Shown: one piece after another, positions 19,030 to 28,204 of the stretch
How the letters are laid out: every line of letters starts with the position of its first letter
How positions within the stretch are numbered: the stretch's first letter is position 1
Assembly (NCBI RefSeq): GCF_030845175.1
Contig: NZ_CP132542.1
Coordinates: forward strand, 3,631,501 to 3,695,500
Length of the DNA: 64,000 nt
Reading direction: 5' to 3'
Origin: Coralliovum pocilloporae
Lineage (GTDB): Bacteria; Pseudomonadota; Alphaproteobacteria; Rhizobiales; Cohaesibacteraceae
Notes under the pieces: generated by a model
The model's input: the letters and a program-made list of their open reading frames with translations, nothing else
Told to the model about the DNA's origin: nothing
The model's database searches: none
Made by a program: the position numbers and the translations under genes

Positions 19030-19842
19030 TTGATCGGTCTGAAAGCAAAACATGTCGTACTGATTGCCGATGACAGTGCAACTGTTCGACATATTCTTCG
19101 ATCAATACTTGAGAGAGAAGACCGCGATCTGGAAATCCTGGAAGCGAGCAATGGCGATGAGTGCTCGCGCCTGCTGCAGTCAGGTCAGATCGACATCGCC
19201 TTTATCGATCAGTACATGCCGGGCATGAATGGTATTGATGCCATCCGGCAGACTGACTGTGCAAACAAGTCTGCCTTTATTGTGGTTATGTCGGCAAATG
19301 CAACGGACGCTGACATCGAAAACGCCCGGAAAGCCGGTGTCTACGAATTCCTCAAAAAACCGTTTCAGGCATCGGATGTTCAGCAGCTTCTGGCCCAGCA
19401 CGATCATATCTCCATCATGCGTCCGATTCTGATCGTCGATGATTCAAAAGTTGTCCGGAAACTGGTCAGACAGGTTCTGGAAAACAGCCAGTTCAATCTG
19501 TCGGTCAGCGAAGCGGCACACTCAGATACAGCCTGCCAGCTGGCAAGCCGAATCCCCTTCAACCTCGCACTGATCGATTTCAACATGCCCGGCAAAAATG
19601 GGCTCGAAACCGCACGTCTCATCAGATCCCTTCAGCCACAGGCGAGAATCATTCTGATGACAAGTGAGGCAACGCCTGAGCTGGTGGCACGCGCCAGACA
19701 GGATCGTCTGGCTGGTTTCCTCAAAAAACCGTTTTATCGCGAGGAGTTGGACCAGATTCTGCACCTGGTCCTGGGCCTGCAGGCACCACGGTTCGACAAT
19801 TCAACCCCGGAAGAAGAACCAGATGACGTTGTGATGCTTTAG
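19030..19842 (+). CDS. Two-receiver response regulator without output domain
   Basis: 270 residues made of two CheY-like receiver domains (about 8-125 and 131-250) and a short acidic tail. Each has the acidic pocket (IADDS, IVDDS), a phosphorylatable aspartate (Asp60 in FIDQYMPGMNG, Asp183 in LIDFNMPGKNG) and the conserved lysine (FLKKPF in both). No DNA-binding or enzymatic domain is present, so it probably works in a phosphorelay or by protein contact. The TTG at 19030 is the only start covering the whole first receiver. No histidine kinase is adjacent. Confidence 0.85.
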   Translation: MIGLKAKHVVLIADDSATVRHILRSILEREDRDLEILEASNGDECSRLLQSGQIDIAFIDQYMPGMNGIDAIRQTDCANKSAFIVVMSANATDADIENARKAGVYEFLKKPFQASDVQQLLAQHDHISIMRPILIVDDSKVVRKLVRQVLENSQFNLSVSEAAHSDTACQLASRIPFNLALIDFNMPGKNGLETARLIRSLQPQARIILMTSEATPELVARARQDRLAGFLKKPFYREELDQILHLVLGLQAPRFDNSTPEEEPDDVVML

Positions 19843-19872
19843 CCATCACGGAGACCGGTTCCTCAGCTGGCT

Positions 19873-20358
19873 TCAAGGCTTGATCACTGGATGGACGATT
19901 CTGTCTCCGGTGACCAGCCCGAGACGCCGCGCTGTACCGGCCACCACTTCCAGCACATACCGCACCGGCTGACCTGACGGAATAATTGTTTCTGATTGCG
20001 GAACCGCATCATGGTGGATATGCGCAATCGCACCATCAGATTTCACAAAAATCATATCCAGAGGTACAAAGGTATTTTTCATCCAGAAGAAGACCGGCTG
20101 TTCGGACCGGAAATCAAACAGCATGCTGTCATCTGCAGCCATTGATCGGCGAAACATCAGCCCCCTCGCCCGCCTGTCATCTGTATCCGCCACCGTTGTA
20201 CGGAATACGTGCTCACCGCCTTTCGTCAGAATGCGAACCTCATCAGCATTGGCGAACACAGGATTCCCGGACGAGATCACCGTCATCAGTAACAGCAGCA
20301 TTCCAGAAATGTAGACTGACCAGGGCCTGACTTTGCACATCATGAAACATTTCCCCAA
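19873..20358 (-). CDS. DUF192 family exported protein
   Basis: 161 residues with an N-terminal signal sequence (hydrophobic MLLLLMTVISSG) and the DUF192 core: RARGLMFR near residue 66, PVFFWMKNTFVPLDMIFV near 90, and the final GLVTGDRI motif. The family is widespread and of unknown biochemical function. It is downstream of and co-directional with the double cold-shock gene, an arrangement that recurs in alphaproteobacteria. Start could also be ATG 20343 or 20340, which would shorten the signal's n-region. Confidence 0.9.
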   Translation of the reverse strand: MGKCFMMCKVRPWSVYISGMLLLLMTVISSGNPVFANADEVRILTKGGEHVFRTTVADTDDRRARGLMFRRSMAADDSMLFDFRSEQPVFFWMKNTFVPLDMIFVKSDGAIAHIHHDAVPQSETIIPSGQPVRYVLEVVAGTARRLGLVTGDRIVHPVIKP

Positions 20359-20490
20359 AGAACGGCGAATATAAGAGCTCGACTATATGGCACAAAAAAG
20401 AAAGGCCCACAGCAGGCTGCAGGCCATCTTCAAATCAAATCGTGCCTAAATCATTTCTCACAGAATGGACATCAGCAACGCGTTTTGTCC

Positions 20491-21069
20491 TTAGTGAGCA
20501 CTTGGCCCGGATGCTCCGGCAACAGGGCGAATTTCAGTCGCCATCTTGCCTTTGGGGCCATCTCCATAGCGGACAAGAACCACCTGCCCGGGACGCAGCT
20601 CTGCGATGCCGTATCGCCGAAGCGTTTCCATATGAACAAAGATATCCTGGCTGTCGTCGCCCTGGGTCAGAAAACCGAAGCCGCGAATGCGGTTGAACCA
20701 TTTGACGGTAGCCGTCTCCAGATCACTGGTCGGCGTCACATCAATAAATGGCTGCATCTGAGGCTGTTCAGTCGGCAATGTCGCGCTTGAATCATCCATA
20801 CTCAGAATGCGGAAAGCCTGAAGACCACGTGGCCGGTTCAAGACCTCGCACACAATGCGCGCGCCCTCATAAGCAGTCTGGTATCCGTCCCGCCTCAAAC
20901 AGGTGACATGCAGCAAGACATCGGGAAGATCTGCATCAGGGATGATAAAGCCATATCCCTTCGCAACATCGAACCATTTGATAACACCGGAGATTTCCAA
21001 GACATCAACTGCGGCCTCTTCAGAGAAGCCATCGTCCGGTCTCGACTCAGGCGAGTATTTCGCCCCCAT
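20491..21069 (-). CDS. Double cold-shock-domain protein
   Basis: 192 residues with two CspA-type domains. Domain 1 (about 27-90) has [15 protein letters not shown], with the second RNA-binding motif degenerate (VLLHVTCL). Domain 2 (about 118-182) has [17 protein letters not shown] and DIFVHMETL intact. It is a nucleic-acid chaperone of the long alphaproteobacterial Csp type. A roughly 25-residue linker separates the domains. Probably co-transcribed with the DUF192 gene 132 bp downstream. Confidence 0.92.
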   Translation of the reverse strand: MGAKYSPESRPDDGFSEEAAVDVLEISGVIKWFDVAKGYGFIIPDADLPDVLLHVTCLRRDGYQTAYEGARIVCEVLNRPRGLQAFRILSMDDSSATLPTEQPQMQPFIDVTPTSDLETATVKWFNRIRGFGFLTQGDDSQDIFVHMETLRRYGIAELRPGQVVLVRYGDGPKGKMATEIRPVAGASGPSAH

Positions 21070-21226
21070 AATACTGCCCCGTTCGTTTACCGCCTATACA
21101 CAGAATCGCGTGACCCGATTCACGAGGCAAGGATAACATCGGTGTCGACCAGCGCCATATTTTTTTTAAAGAATTAACCAAGTGTTTGTGAATACAGCCG
21201 TTATTGGGGCGTTTCCATTCAGCCAA

Positions 21227-21979
21227 TCATTCATTTTCTGCCAGTGCATCAAACACCGGCCCGATCTGACCGTGAATCACACAGTCGGCGAGATCATCCA
21301 GCGGTGTTTCCTCACCATTCACAAGGGCCAGCCGGGCACCACCCTGTTTTGCAACAAGAGGCAATGAGGCAGCCGGTTGTACCTGCAGGCTGGAGCCAAC
21401 TGCAATAAACAGATCACAATCTGAGGAATAGTTGATCGCTTTATGGAGGTCCTGTTCAGACAGGGCCTGACCAAACGAGATAACCGCAGCCTTGTGGAGT
21501 TCACCGCACGTCTCACAACGCGGAGACAAACCGGTCTCATCAACGATGCGCTGCATATCGTCCAGCTCCGCCCTTTCCCCGCAACCAAGACAACGGGAGA
21601 AAGTGCCGTGCCCATGAAGAGCCACCACCCGGTCGGGCGACACACCGGAGCGCTCATGCAAACCGTCAATATTCTGAGTTATAGCAGCCGACGCACGCCC
21701 CTGCCTGATCAGATCCGCCATGAACGTATGAGCTTTGCCGGGTTCGGCTTCAGAGAAGACAGCCTGCATCATGAAGCGACGGCTCCAATCCTCAAGACGG
21801 GCGTCCTCCGAAGCGATGAAATCCTGATATGGAATTGGCTGCATTCTGGTCCACAGCCCGCCCGGGCTGCGATAGTCGGGAATGCCTGACTCTGTTGAAA
21901 TACCGGCGCCGGTAAAAAACACAATCCGGCCCGCCTCTTCAATCATCGACCGAAGCAGAGAAACCGGATCAGCAGTCAT
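21227..21979 (-). CDS. cobB: NAD-dependent protein deacylase (Sir2 family)
   Basis: 250-residue sirtuin. NAD-binding motifs FFTGAGISTESGIPDYRS and TQNIDGLH, the catalytic His in HGHGTF, and a zinc site formed by CLGCGE and CETCGE. It removes acyl groups from lysines at the expense of NAD. It shares its first base with the last base of the upstream truncated hydrolase frame, suggesting that the two were once an operon. Confidence 0.93.
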   Translation of the reverse strand: MTADPVSLLRSMIEEAGRIVFFTGAGISTESGIPDYRSPGGLWTRMQPIPYQDFIASEDARLEDWSRRFMMQAVFSEAEPGKAHTFMADLIRQGRASAAITQNIDGLHERSGVSPDRVVALHGHGTFSRCLGCGERAELDDMQRIVDETGLSPRCETCGELHKAAVISFGQALSEQDLHKAINYSSDCDLFIAVGSSLQVQPAASLPLVAKQGGARLALVNGEETPLDDLADCVIHGQIGPVFDALAENE

Positions 21980-22420
21980 CAGACAGGTTCCGAACCCAGT
22001 AACCAGTCAACAGACGCACAGACTTCATCCAGCGCCGTTTTTACCCGGTGGGACATATGACGCGCCCTGACATAGCCATGGACCAGCTCCGCGTCATTTC
22101 TCAACCGGCAGGGAATGCCGGCTTCATGCAGCCGTTCAGCAAACTGACTACCATCATCCCGAAGCGGATCGATATCAGCCGTAAACACCGCCGCGCGTGG
22201 AAAGATACTGAAATCCGGCTGGTAAAGTGGGGCAAACTCCGGTGAAGCCTCAAAGCGTTCAAACTCGGACTCGCCATAGATCCGAAAGTAATATTCGCAA
22301 TCCTCGCGGGTCAACATCGGCGCATGCGCATGCTCTTCATAAGACGGAGCGGTACGATCACCGCCAAAGCCGGGATAAATATGCAGCTGGCCATCCGGTC
22401 CCTGTGTTCCAAGCCGGTGA
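21979..22420 (-). pseudogene. 5'-truncated alpha/beta hydrolase (fold-3 lipase/esterase type)
   Basis: Only the C-terminal half of a family of about 310 residues is present. It runs from [21 protein letters not shown] through [16 protein letters not shown] to the catalytic Asp (TADIDPLRDDG) and His (LVHGY). The oxyanion HGGG motif and the GDSAG nucleophile are missing. Homology stops at about 22420, exactly where a chemotaxis receptor begins on the other strand. The open frame continues to 22560 only as antisense of the receptor. Without the serine nucleophile it cannot be an active esterase. Confidence 0.8.
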
Positions 22421-24012
22421 CAACGGACAACAACCTCAACCAGATCAACCATGTCAACAGCGTGCTGCAGCGCTATGCCATCAACTTCCGTGGCAGTGTA
22501 CATGATCGAGCGATCGAACTGAGGGACGTGGTCCTTTGGACCAATGAAGAGCAGTCTCAATCAGCCATATCGTCAATCGCCAGTCTGAAAGCATTTTATG
22601 CAGAGTCTGATGAGCGCATGCGTGATTTGCTGGGCAAGCACAAGCCGAGCAAGGAGAGCGAGCCGCTTATTCAGGCAATCCGTGATATCGAAGCTCGTAC
22701 CGAACCTTTGATCAGTAAAATCATTGAACTCAGGGAAACCGGTAATCAGGATCAGGCCAAATTGATGCTGATGCAGGATGCCCGACCCGCCTTCATTGAC
22801 TGGCTTGCAAGTATCAACGCCTATATCGATTATCAGGAAGCGCAAAACCAGAAGATCGGCTCTTCGGTCAACGATGTAATCGGTGGTTTTCAGATGATTA
22901 TGCTGATCGTCAGTTTTGTCGCCGTACTGATCGGTCTGATGACGGCTGCGTGGTGTTTTGTTTCAATCCGGGCCCTGACCCCGCTTACGAATATCGTAAC
23001 GCGCCTTGCAGAAGGTGATCTTGCCGTACAGGTCCCGCAGAAAGATGCCAAAGACGAGGTTTCTGCTATTTACAGAGCCGTATCGGTTCTGAAGACGTGC
23101 AGTGTTGAAGCACGAGAGGCGCAGGAAGTCCAAAGTCTCAAAGACAGCGAAGACGCTGAAAGCCGTAGTCGGGAACTTGCGGAGATGGCCGAGACATTGA
23201 AGCAGTCCGTCGGACTGATTGCCAATGAGCTTCAGCAGTCAACGCGCAATCTCATGATTGAGGCCGATTCTCTTGCGGATACAGCGTCAACAACCAGTGG
23301 CCGTCTCAATGCGGCCGCAGAAGCTGCGGAAGTGGCAACATCTAACGTACAGACTGTTGCAAGTGCAGCAGAAGAAATGTCTGTCAGTAACAGGCAGATT
23401 GCTGACCAGATGGTTCAATCATCACGGTTATCACAATCGGCAACAGCAGAAAGTGAAAGCACAACGGTTACGGCTGGCCAATTGAACACCGTCGTTGGCC
23501 GCGTTGCCGATGTGACGAACCTCATTCAGGAGATCGCGGAGCAGACGAACCTCCTGGCACTCAATGCAACCATTGAGGCCGCTCGTGCCGGGGATACCGG
23601 AAAAGGATTTGCCGTTGTCGCTGCCGAGGTGAAACAGCTTGCTGACCAGACATCCAAGGCGACCGAAGAGATTAAATCCCAGATTGAAGAGATGACACGT
23701 GCCTCAGTTCATACGGTTGAGGCTGTGTCAGCTATCACCGGCGCTATTCGGGAGATAAGTGAAGTGGGTGAAGCTGTCGCCAATGCGTCCGAGGAGCAGA
23801 AGGCCGCGACTGATGAAATCGCCAAGGCCTCCGACACGGCTTATCAGGGCGCGATGGAGCTCAAGAACAGTGTTGATGATGCGACCGCAATGGCCAGACA
23901 ATCAGGCGATACGGCAGAGAAATTCAAAAGCGCAGCCGCAAACCTGACCGGCCGCACAGAAGAGCTTCTGAATTCGATCGACGATTTCACAAAGAAGGTG
24001 CTCGCAGCTTAA
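22405..24012 (+). pseudogene. 5'-truncated methyl-accepting chemotaxis protein
   Basis: Receptor-like sequence starts abruptly in the 4-helix-bundle sensor ([19 protein letters not shown]). It continues through one transmembrane segment ([18 protein letters not shown]), a HAMP domain, and a complete signalling domain with hairpin tip [21 protein letters not shown]. The first transmembrane helix and start expected about 30-40 residues upstream are absent. An ATG at 22324 inside the antisense of the neighbouring hydrolase gives an open frame of 562 codons, but its first 27 residues are not receptor-like. If expressed, the product would have only one membrane anchor. The signalling half is undamaged, so the loss is probably recent. 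Confidence 0.75.
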
Positions 24013-24021
24013 AAGAATACT

Positions 24022-24046
24022 GGGCGGGCTGACGCCCGCCTTTTCC
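24022..24046 (+). terminator. Rho-independent terminator after the receptor gene
   Basis: GGCGGGC (24023-24029), a 4-base loop and GCCCGCC (24034-24040), followed by TTTTCC. Confidence 0.85.
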
Positions 24047-24215
24047 CTGTTGAGACTGATTGTGGAACCAGCCCCCACGCCACCGCCTCGCCTCCCGCTG
24101 GCTGGCCGAAAAACCCCGGTCTTTGACGACACAAGAAAACTCCTGGGTGCCTGCCTGCTGGTGCTGGAGGAGTGAGCGGGCAGACTTTTCTCCAAACATT
24201 TCAAACGTTCGATAT

Positions 24216-25355
24216 TTATCCCAAACTGATCAGGCCTACGATAGCGGATACATTTGATACCCATGTTGTGATCGCAGTTCCGAGCGGGATCGGGAATGTT
24301 GGTGTTGATCTCAGGTTTGCCAGCACGCAGGCTTGTTCATCAAGCGTTTGATAATCCGTATGGTTTTTGGGCGAGTCTCCCATCTGGATATTCGGCCCCG
24401 CAAGCGAAGTTCTTATATGGGCAATTTCTTTCTCGAGGCGCTCTATAAATGGATCGACCTGCTCTTTACGAGCCTCCTTCATCTTTTGCCGTATATAATA
24501 GGACGGGATAAGCCAGATAAGCATGAAGATAATCAGGTTGAAAACGATCAATCGAACAAAGTGATCGAACCAGATGAAAGCTCTCTGGTTTGCTTCACAG
24601 GTCGTGGAATCGTAATGACCATTCTCGCACTGAACGTACCTTTCAAGAATGTTATTAAGTTGCGGATTTTTGGGGTCCCGGTTTTCAATGGCAGCCTCAA
24701 CACGCTCCACGAGTTCACTTCGCTCCAGCTGACCCATATTGATGCTGACAAGCACGATCCAGAAAACCATGTAGACAGCTGGTAGCAATAACACCAAGGC
24801 TTGCTCAAAATAAAAATACCCAAGATGTCCGAAGCCAGATGAACGGTCCGGGTGAGACGGACTGAGGAGAAAGATGGCTGATTTGTGCGATAGTTTTGCG
24901 GCTGCAATGCCGGTTGCGACACCATACGCAAAGCGTGTGGAGATCATCCATACGCCCAGAAAACTCCCTGCCAGCAAATGTATCTTTGCTTCTTCCAGGC
25001 TATCGGTCCAGTAAATTCCGAGAAGAGCCAGTGGTATCAGGGTTCCTGCGATACATAGGAATGACCGTTCCGCGACTTTGTGAAACCAGTCAATAAATGC
25101 GTCATGGGTTTTGAATTCCGTCTGAATGGCCCCGCTTGAGGTCATAAGCCGGACTTTACGAAAGAAGGCACGTTGTATTAGCTTAGCAAGCAGAATGCCA
25201 GCAAGCAGTATCGCAAAACCGAAGACTGACATTGGATCTTCAGCCAGTGGTTGGTTCATGATTTTCAACGGAAAAAGCAGGAAGAGGACATAGTAGCAGA
25301 GACCTGAAAGCCAGAATATATTCTCTAAGCCATTAATCCTGTGCCAGCACATCAC
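24216..25355 (-). CDS. Orphan polytopic membrane protein of unknown function
   Basis: 379 residues, about six hydrophobic segments. Two lie within the first 65 residues; others are FLCIAGTLIPLALLGIYW, an alanine/glycine-rich one near 140, ALVLLLPAVYMVFWIVL near 195, and IVFNLIIFMLIWLI near 285. The last is followed by a charged, probably helical cytoplasmic segment (KMKEARKEQVDPFIERLEKEIAHI). The motif HPDRSSGFGHLG lies just before the fifth segment and resembles the HPD-xxGGLGFLG motif of uncharacterised bacterial membrane proteins. Base composition is clearly AT-richer than its neighbours, suggesting acquisition. No operon partner. I do not recognise a function. Confidence 0.75.
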   Translation of the reverse strand: MMCWHRINGLENIFWLSGLCYYVLFLLFPLKIMNQPLAEDPMSVFGFAILLAGILLAKLIQRAFFRKVRLMTSSGAIQTEFKTHDAFIDWFHKVAERSFLCIAGTLIPLALLGIYWTDSLEEAKIHLLAGSFLGVWMISTRFAYGVATGIAAAKLSHKSAIFLLSPSHPDRSSGFGHLGYFYFEQALVLLLPAVYMVFWIVLVSINMGQLERSELVERVEAAIENRDPKNPQLNNILERYVQCENGHYDSTTCEANQRAFIWFDHFVRLIVFNLIIFMLIWLIPSYYIRQKMKEARKEQVDPFIERLEKEIAHIRTSLAGPNIQMGDSPKNHTDYQTLDEQACVLANLRSTPTFPIPLGTAITTWVSNVSAIVGLISLG

Positions 25356-25482
25356 TCTTGCCCCCCTCTTTTTATTTGGTGGTATTTATATTAGTCATGC
25401 AACTAAAATTTGCAATTCCTGAAATTCAAAATACAACAGGCATGCCCCTCCCCATCCATGTTTAGACTTTCGTCGTAATGCA

Positions 25483-25500
25483 TTAGACCGATCGGTCTAA
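25483..25500. promoter_or_regulatory. NemR-like TetR-family operator
   Basis: Perfect 18-bp palindrome TTAGACCGATCGGTCTAA. It contains the TAGACC-N4-GGTCTA arrangement known for the NemR box of TetR-family repressors. It is 257 bp upstream of the TRAP binding-protein start, in the probable promoter region. No TetR gene is in the neighbourhood. Confidence 0.7.
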
Positions 25501-25756
25501 TAAACTGTGCTAGAGTAAATGGCCTCTAGCCTTCTCCGTTGGGAGGCGGGGAAGGCTTGTCGGGTCTGAGCGTTGTTCTGAAGGGCTGAATGTTTTTCAG
25601 GGAGGAATGCGCTCCCAAACCGATGAAAGAGAGCATTGGGAGTGGTTTGACGCTCACCGGAAATGCTCCGCTGTATTGAAGACCATCATTGGGGGAAGGA
25701 ATAGACGAGGAGGAACCCGTCCGGCTTTGGACGGGGCCATATTGGGAGGAGAGAGA
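25501..25756 (+). other. Structured leader region of the TRAP operon
   Basis: Gene-free leader between the operator and dctP. It contains several potential hairpins, the clearest being CCCGTCC (25716-25722) with GGACGGG (25729-25735) just ahead of the ribosome-binding site GGGAGGAGAG. Another pairs AGCCTTC with GAAGGCT near 25530-25558. The sequence does not match a riboswitch class I recognise. Confidence 0.4.
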
Positions 25757-26857
25757 ATGACCAAAGACCTGAGAACCCGCCGGGCGTTTCTGAAAGGAAG
25801 CGCACTGGCAGGTGCAGCCACCCTTGCTGCTCCGGCGATTGCCACGGCAGCGGGTGAGACCACCACCTGGAAAGTGCAGACATCCTGGCCCGGAGGCCTC
25901 GGCCTTCAGGTGTTCAAGGACTGGTGCGGCTCGATCAAGGAAAAGACCGGCGGCCAGCTTGAGTTCATTCCGTTCGGCGCGAAAGACGTGGTTGGTGACT
26001 TCCAGCTGTTTGATGCCGTGAAGAACGGCGTGCTGCAGGCGATGAACCCCTTTACCCTCTATTGGGCAGGCCGGATGCCGGCAGCCGTGTTCCTCAGCTC
26101 CTATCCGATGGGTCTGCGCAACCCGCATGAATGGGATGTGTTCTATTACGGTCTTGGCGGCCTTGAAATCGCCCGTGAACTGTTCGCCCGCGAAGGGCTC
26201 TATTATGTGGGCCCGATCCATCACGGCCCGAATATCATTCATTCCAAGGTGCCTATCCGGTCTGTCGATGACTTCCGCGGCCGCAAGATGCGCCTGCCGG
26301 GCGGCATGGTGGCTGAGGTGTTCCAGGAACTGGGCGCGAAAACCACGCTTCTGCCGGGCTCTGAGATTTTCCCCGCCCTTGAGAAAGGCACCATTGATGT
26401 GGCCGACTTCGTTGGCCCGGCCATCAACTATGCCCTCGGATTCCACCAGGTGACCAAATATATTTCCATGGGCCCTCCGGGCTTCATGTCGCTCTATCAG
26501 CCGGTTGACCTGATGGACCTGACGGTTGGCATGGACGCCTGGAATGCTTTGGCACCCGAGATGAAGCAGTTCGTCGAGATGGAAACCAAGGCCTATTCCG
26601 TCCATCATCATGCGGCCATCCAGAAGGCCGATCAGGAGGCCTGGGTCAAATTCGAGGAAGCCGGTACAGAGGTCACCCGCCTCAGCCAGGATGATGTGGA
26701 AGCGGTCACCGAAGTGGCTGTGCCGCGCTGGTTTGCCTGGGCCAACAAGGACAAGGACGCGGCCCGTGTCTTCCAGATCCAGCTTGAATACATGAAGTCC
26801 GGCTCACTTGGCTATGTGACCGACGACATGATCGATGGTCAGGAACTGAAGCTCTAA
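25757..26857 (+). CDS. dctP: TRAP transporter substrate-binding protein (DctP family)
   Basis: 366-residue periplasmic receptor with a twin-arginine signal (RTRRAFLKGSALAGAATLAAPAIATAA). The body has KVQTSWPGGLGLQVFKDWC and RGRKMRLPGGMVAEVFQELGA, typical of the subgroup binding 2-oxo or other monocarboxylates, some of which are exported by Tat as dimers. ATG 25757 is chosen because it follows GGGAGGAGAGAGA and gives a normal Tat signal; the frame extends further upstream only as leader. It delivers a carboxylate-like substrate to the DctQM permease encoded downstream; the exact ligand cannot be told. Confidence 0.93.
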   Translation: MTKDLRTRRAFLKGSALAGAATLAAPAIATAAGETTTWKVQTSWPGGLGLQVFKDWCGSIKEKTGGQLEFIPFGAKDVVGDFQLFDAVKNGVLQAMNPFTLYWAGRMPAAVFLSSYPMGLRNPHEWDVFYYGLGGLEIARELFAREGLYYVGPIHHGPNIIHSKVPIRSVDDFRGRKMRLPGGMVAEVFQELGAKTTLLPGSEIFPALEKGTIDVADFVGPAINYALGFHQVTKYISMGPPGFMSLYQPVDLMDLTVGMDAWNALAPEMKQFVEMETKAYSVHHHAAIQKADQEAWVKFEEAGTEVTRLSQDDVEAVTEVAVPRWFAWANKDKDAARVFQIQLEYMKSGSLGYVTDDMIDGQELKL

Positions 26858-26901
26858 ATCCTGAAGCACGCTGTATATCTGCTGTGTGTCATATCTGCCG
26901 T

Positions 26902-26926
26902 GTGTCCGGGCCTTTTGGTCCGGGCA
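26902..26926 (+). promoter_or_regulatory. Stem-loop between dctP and dctQ
   Basis: GTGTCCGGGCC pairs with GGTCCGGGCAC around a TTTT loop, with one wobble and one mismatch. It is in the 117-bp gap after dctP, without a following T-run. It probably protects the dctP message or partly terminates, giving more receptor than permease. Confidence 0.6.
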
Positions 26927-26974
26927 CATGCGATATGCGCAGCTCGCCGTATGCCATTCTGATTTGGAGCGCCC

Positions 26975-28204
26975 ATGCCTAGTATCGGATTTGTTCTGCC
27001 CCACTGGCTTTATTGGCTGGGGCTTGCGGTTTTCCCGCTTATTGCCATGGCCCTGGCCCGGACGCAGAAGCCTGCGGCCACGGATGCCTATTCCACGCCG
27101 ACAGCCTATTTCGTCTGGCTGGTGGGCGGCTTTCTCGGCCTGCACCGGCTTTACCTGAAAAATGTCTGGGGCATGCTCTACTGGCCTCTGTTTGCCATCA
27201 TCCTGTTTGCATCCGGTGTGGAGCGGGATGAGCGGGTGATCGTCTCTGATGCCCGGTCTGAGCTGGAAGTGGTGGACAGTTCCATTGCCCGCAACGAGCG
27301 GCGGATTGAAAAATCCCGCAAGGCGGTGACGGATGCGGAAAGCCAGCTGACGGAGCTGACCGCAGACGATGAGCGGCGCAAGAAACGGCTTGAGCGCAAG
27401 ATCAGGAAAGAAAGCGACCGCATCACCAAGGCGGAAGACACCATTGCCCGGATCAAGGGAGACATCTCCCAGCTGCAGATCAATCTGGCCGAGGCTGAGA
27501 AATCGCAAGGATTCTGGTCATCTGTGGCCCGGTATACCTTCTTCGGCGTACTGCTGTTCCTGCTGATTGACCTTCTGCTGATCCCCCGCATGAAACGGCA
27601 GGGAGACGCCAAACTGGCGGCCAATCCCGGCCATGTGGTGGAGCGGGAAACCCTGCCTGATGATCGCAAGCTGGCCGGGACCGGGCTTGCCGGACTGTTC
27701 GATCGCATCTCGCTGTTTGCGGGTGAATATGTGGCGTTCTGGTCGGTGCTGGCGGTGTTCACCTATTACTATGAGGTGCTGGTGCGTTACGTCTTCAACT
27801 CGCCGACCAACTGGGCCCATGAGAGCATGTTCCTGATGTTCGGCATGCAATATCTGGTGGCCGGTTCTTATGCCATGCTGACAGAAAGCCATGTGCGGGT
27901 GGATATTTTCTATGCCCGCATGTCCCGCCGCGGCAAGGCGTTCATCGACCTGCTGACCAGTGTCTTCTTCTTCATCTTCGCAGGCACCCTTTTGGTGACG
28001 GGCTGGATTTTCGCGTCCGATGCCATGCAGGGCACCAACTGGGAGGTGAGCTTTACCGAATGGGCCATTCAGTACTGGCCGGTGAAAATCGTCATCGGTG
28101 TCGGCGCGCTGCTCCTGATCCTGCAGGGCCTCAGCAAGGTGCTCAAGGATCTGGCGGTGCTTGTGGGCCCCGCTGATGATCTGACCAGCGGGAGGACTGT
28201 CTGA
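26975..28204 (+). CDS. dctQ: TRAP small permease DctQ fused to an N-terminal TM2-like/coiled-coil module
   Basis: 409 residues, more than twice the usual DctQ length (about 160-200). The order is a transmembrane segment at 11-28, a TM2-like domain at about 44-80 (VGGFLGLHRLYLKN...), a highly charged coiled coil at about 85-177, and a transmembrane segment at 183-205. A linker then leads to a standard DctQ domain from about 240 to 395 (YVFNSPTNWAHESMFLMFG, ESHVRVDIFYARMSRRGKAF). DctQ is the small membrane subunit that pairs with DctM. The extra module may sense, dimerise or recruit the receptor; this is unknown. Its last base overlaps the dctM start. Confidence 0.88.
   Translation: MPSIGFVLPHWLYWLGLAVFPLIAMALARTQKPAATDAYSTPTAYFVWLVGGFLGLHRLYLKNVWGMLYWPLFAIILFASGVERDERVIVSDARSELEVVDSSIARNERRIEKSRKAVTDAESQLTELTADDERRKKRLERKIRKESDRITKAEDTIARIKGDISQLQINLAEAEKSQGFWSSVARYTFFGVLLFLLIDLLLIPRMKRQGDAKLAANPGHVVERETLPDDRKLAGTGLAGLFDRISLFAGEYVAFWSVLAVFTYYYEVLVRYVFNSPTNWAHESMFLMFGMQYLVAGSYAMLTESHVRVDIFYARMSRRGKAFIDLLTSVFFFIFAGTLLVTGWIFASDAMQGTNWEVSFTEWAIQYWPVKIVIGVGALLLILQGLSKVLKDLAVLVGPADDLTSGRTV

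Noticed and set aside
25526..26611. 361-codon open frame on the minus strand over dctP
   Set aside because: Shadow frame of the TRAP binding-protein gene, which has a Tat signal and full family motifs.
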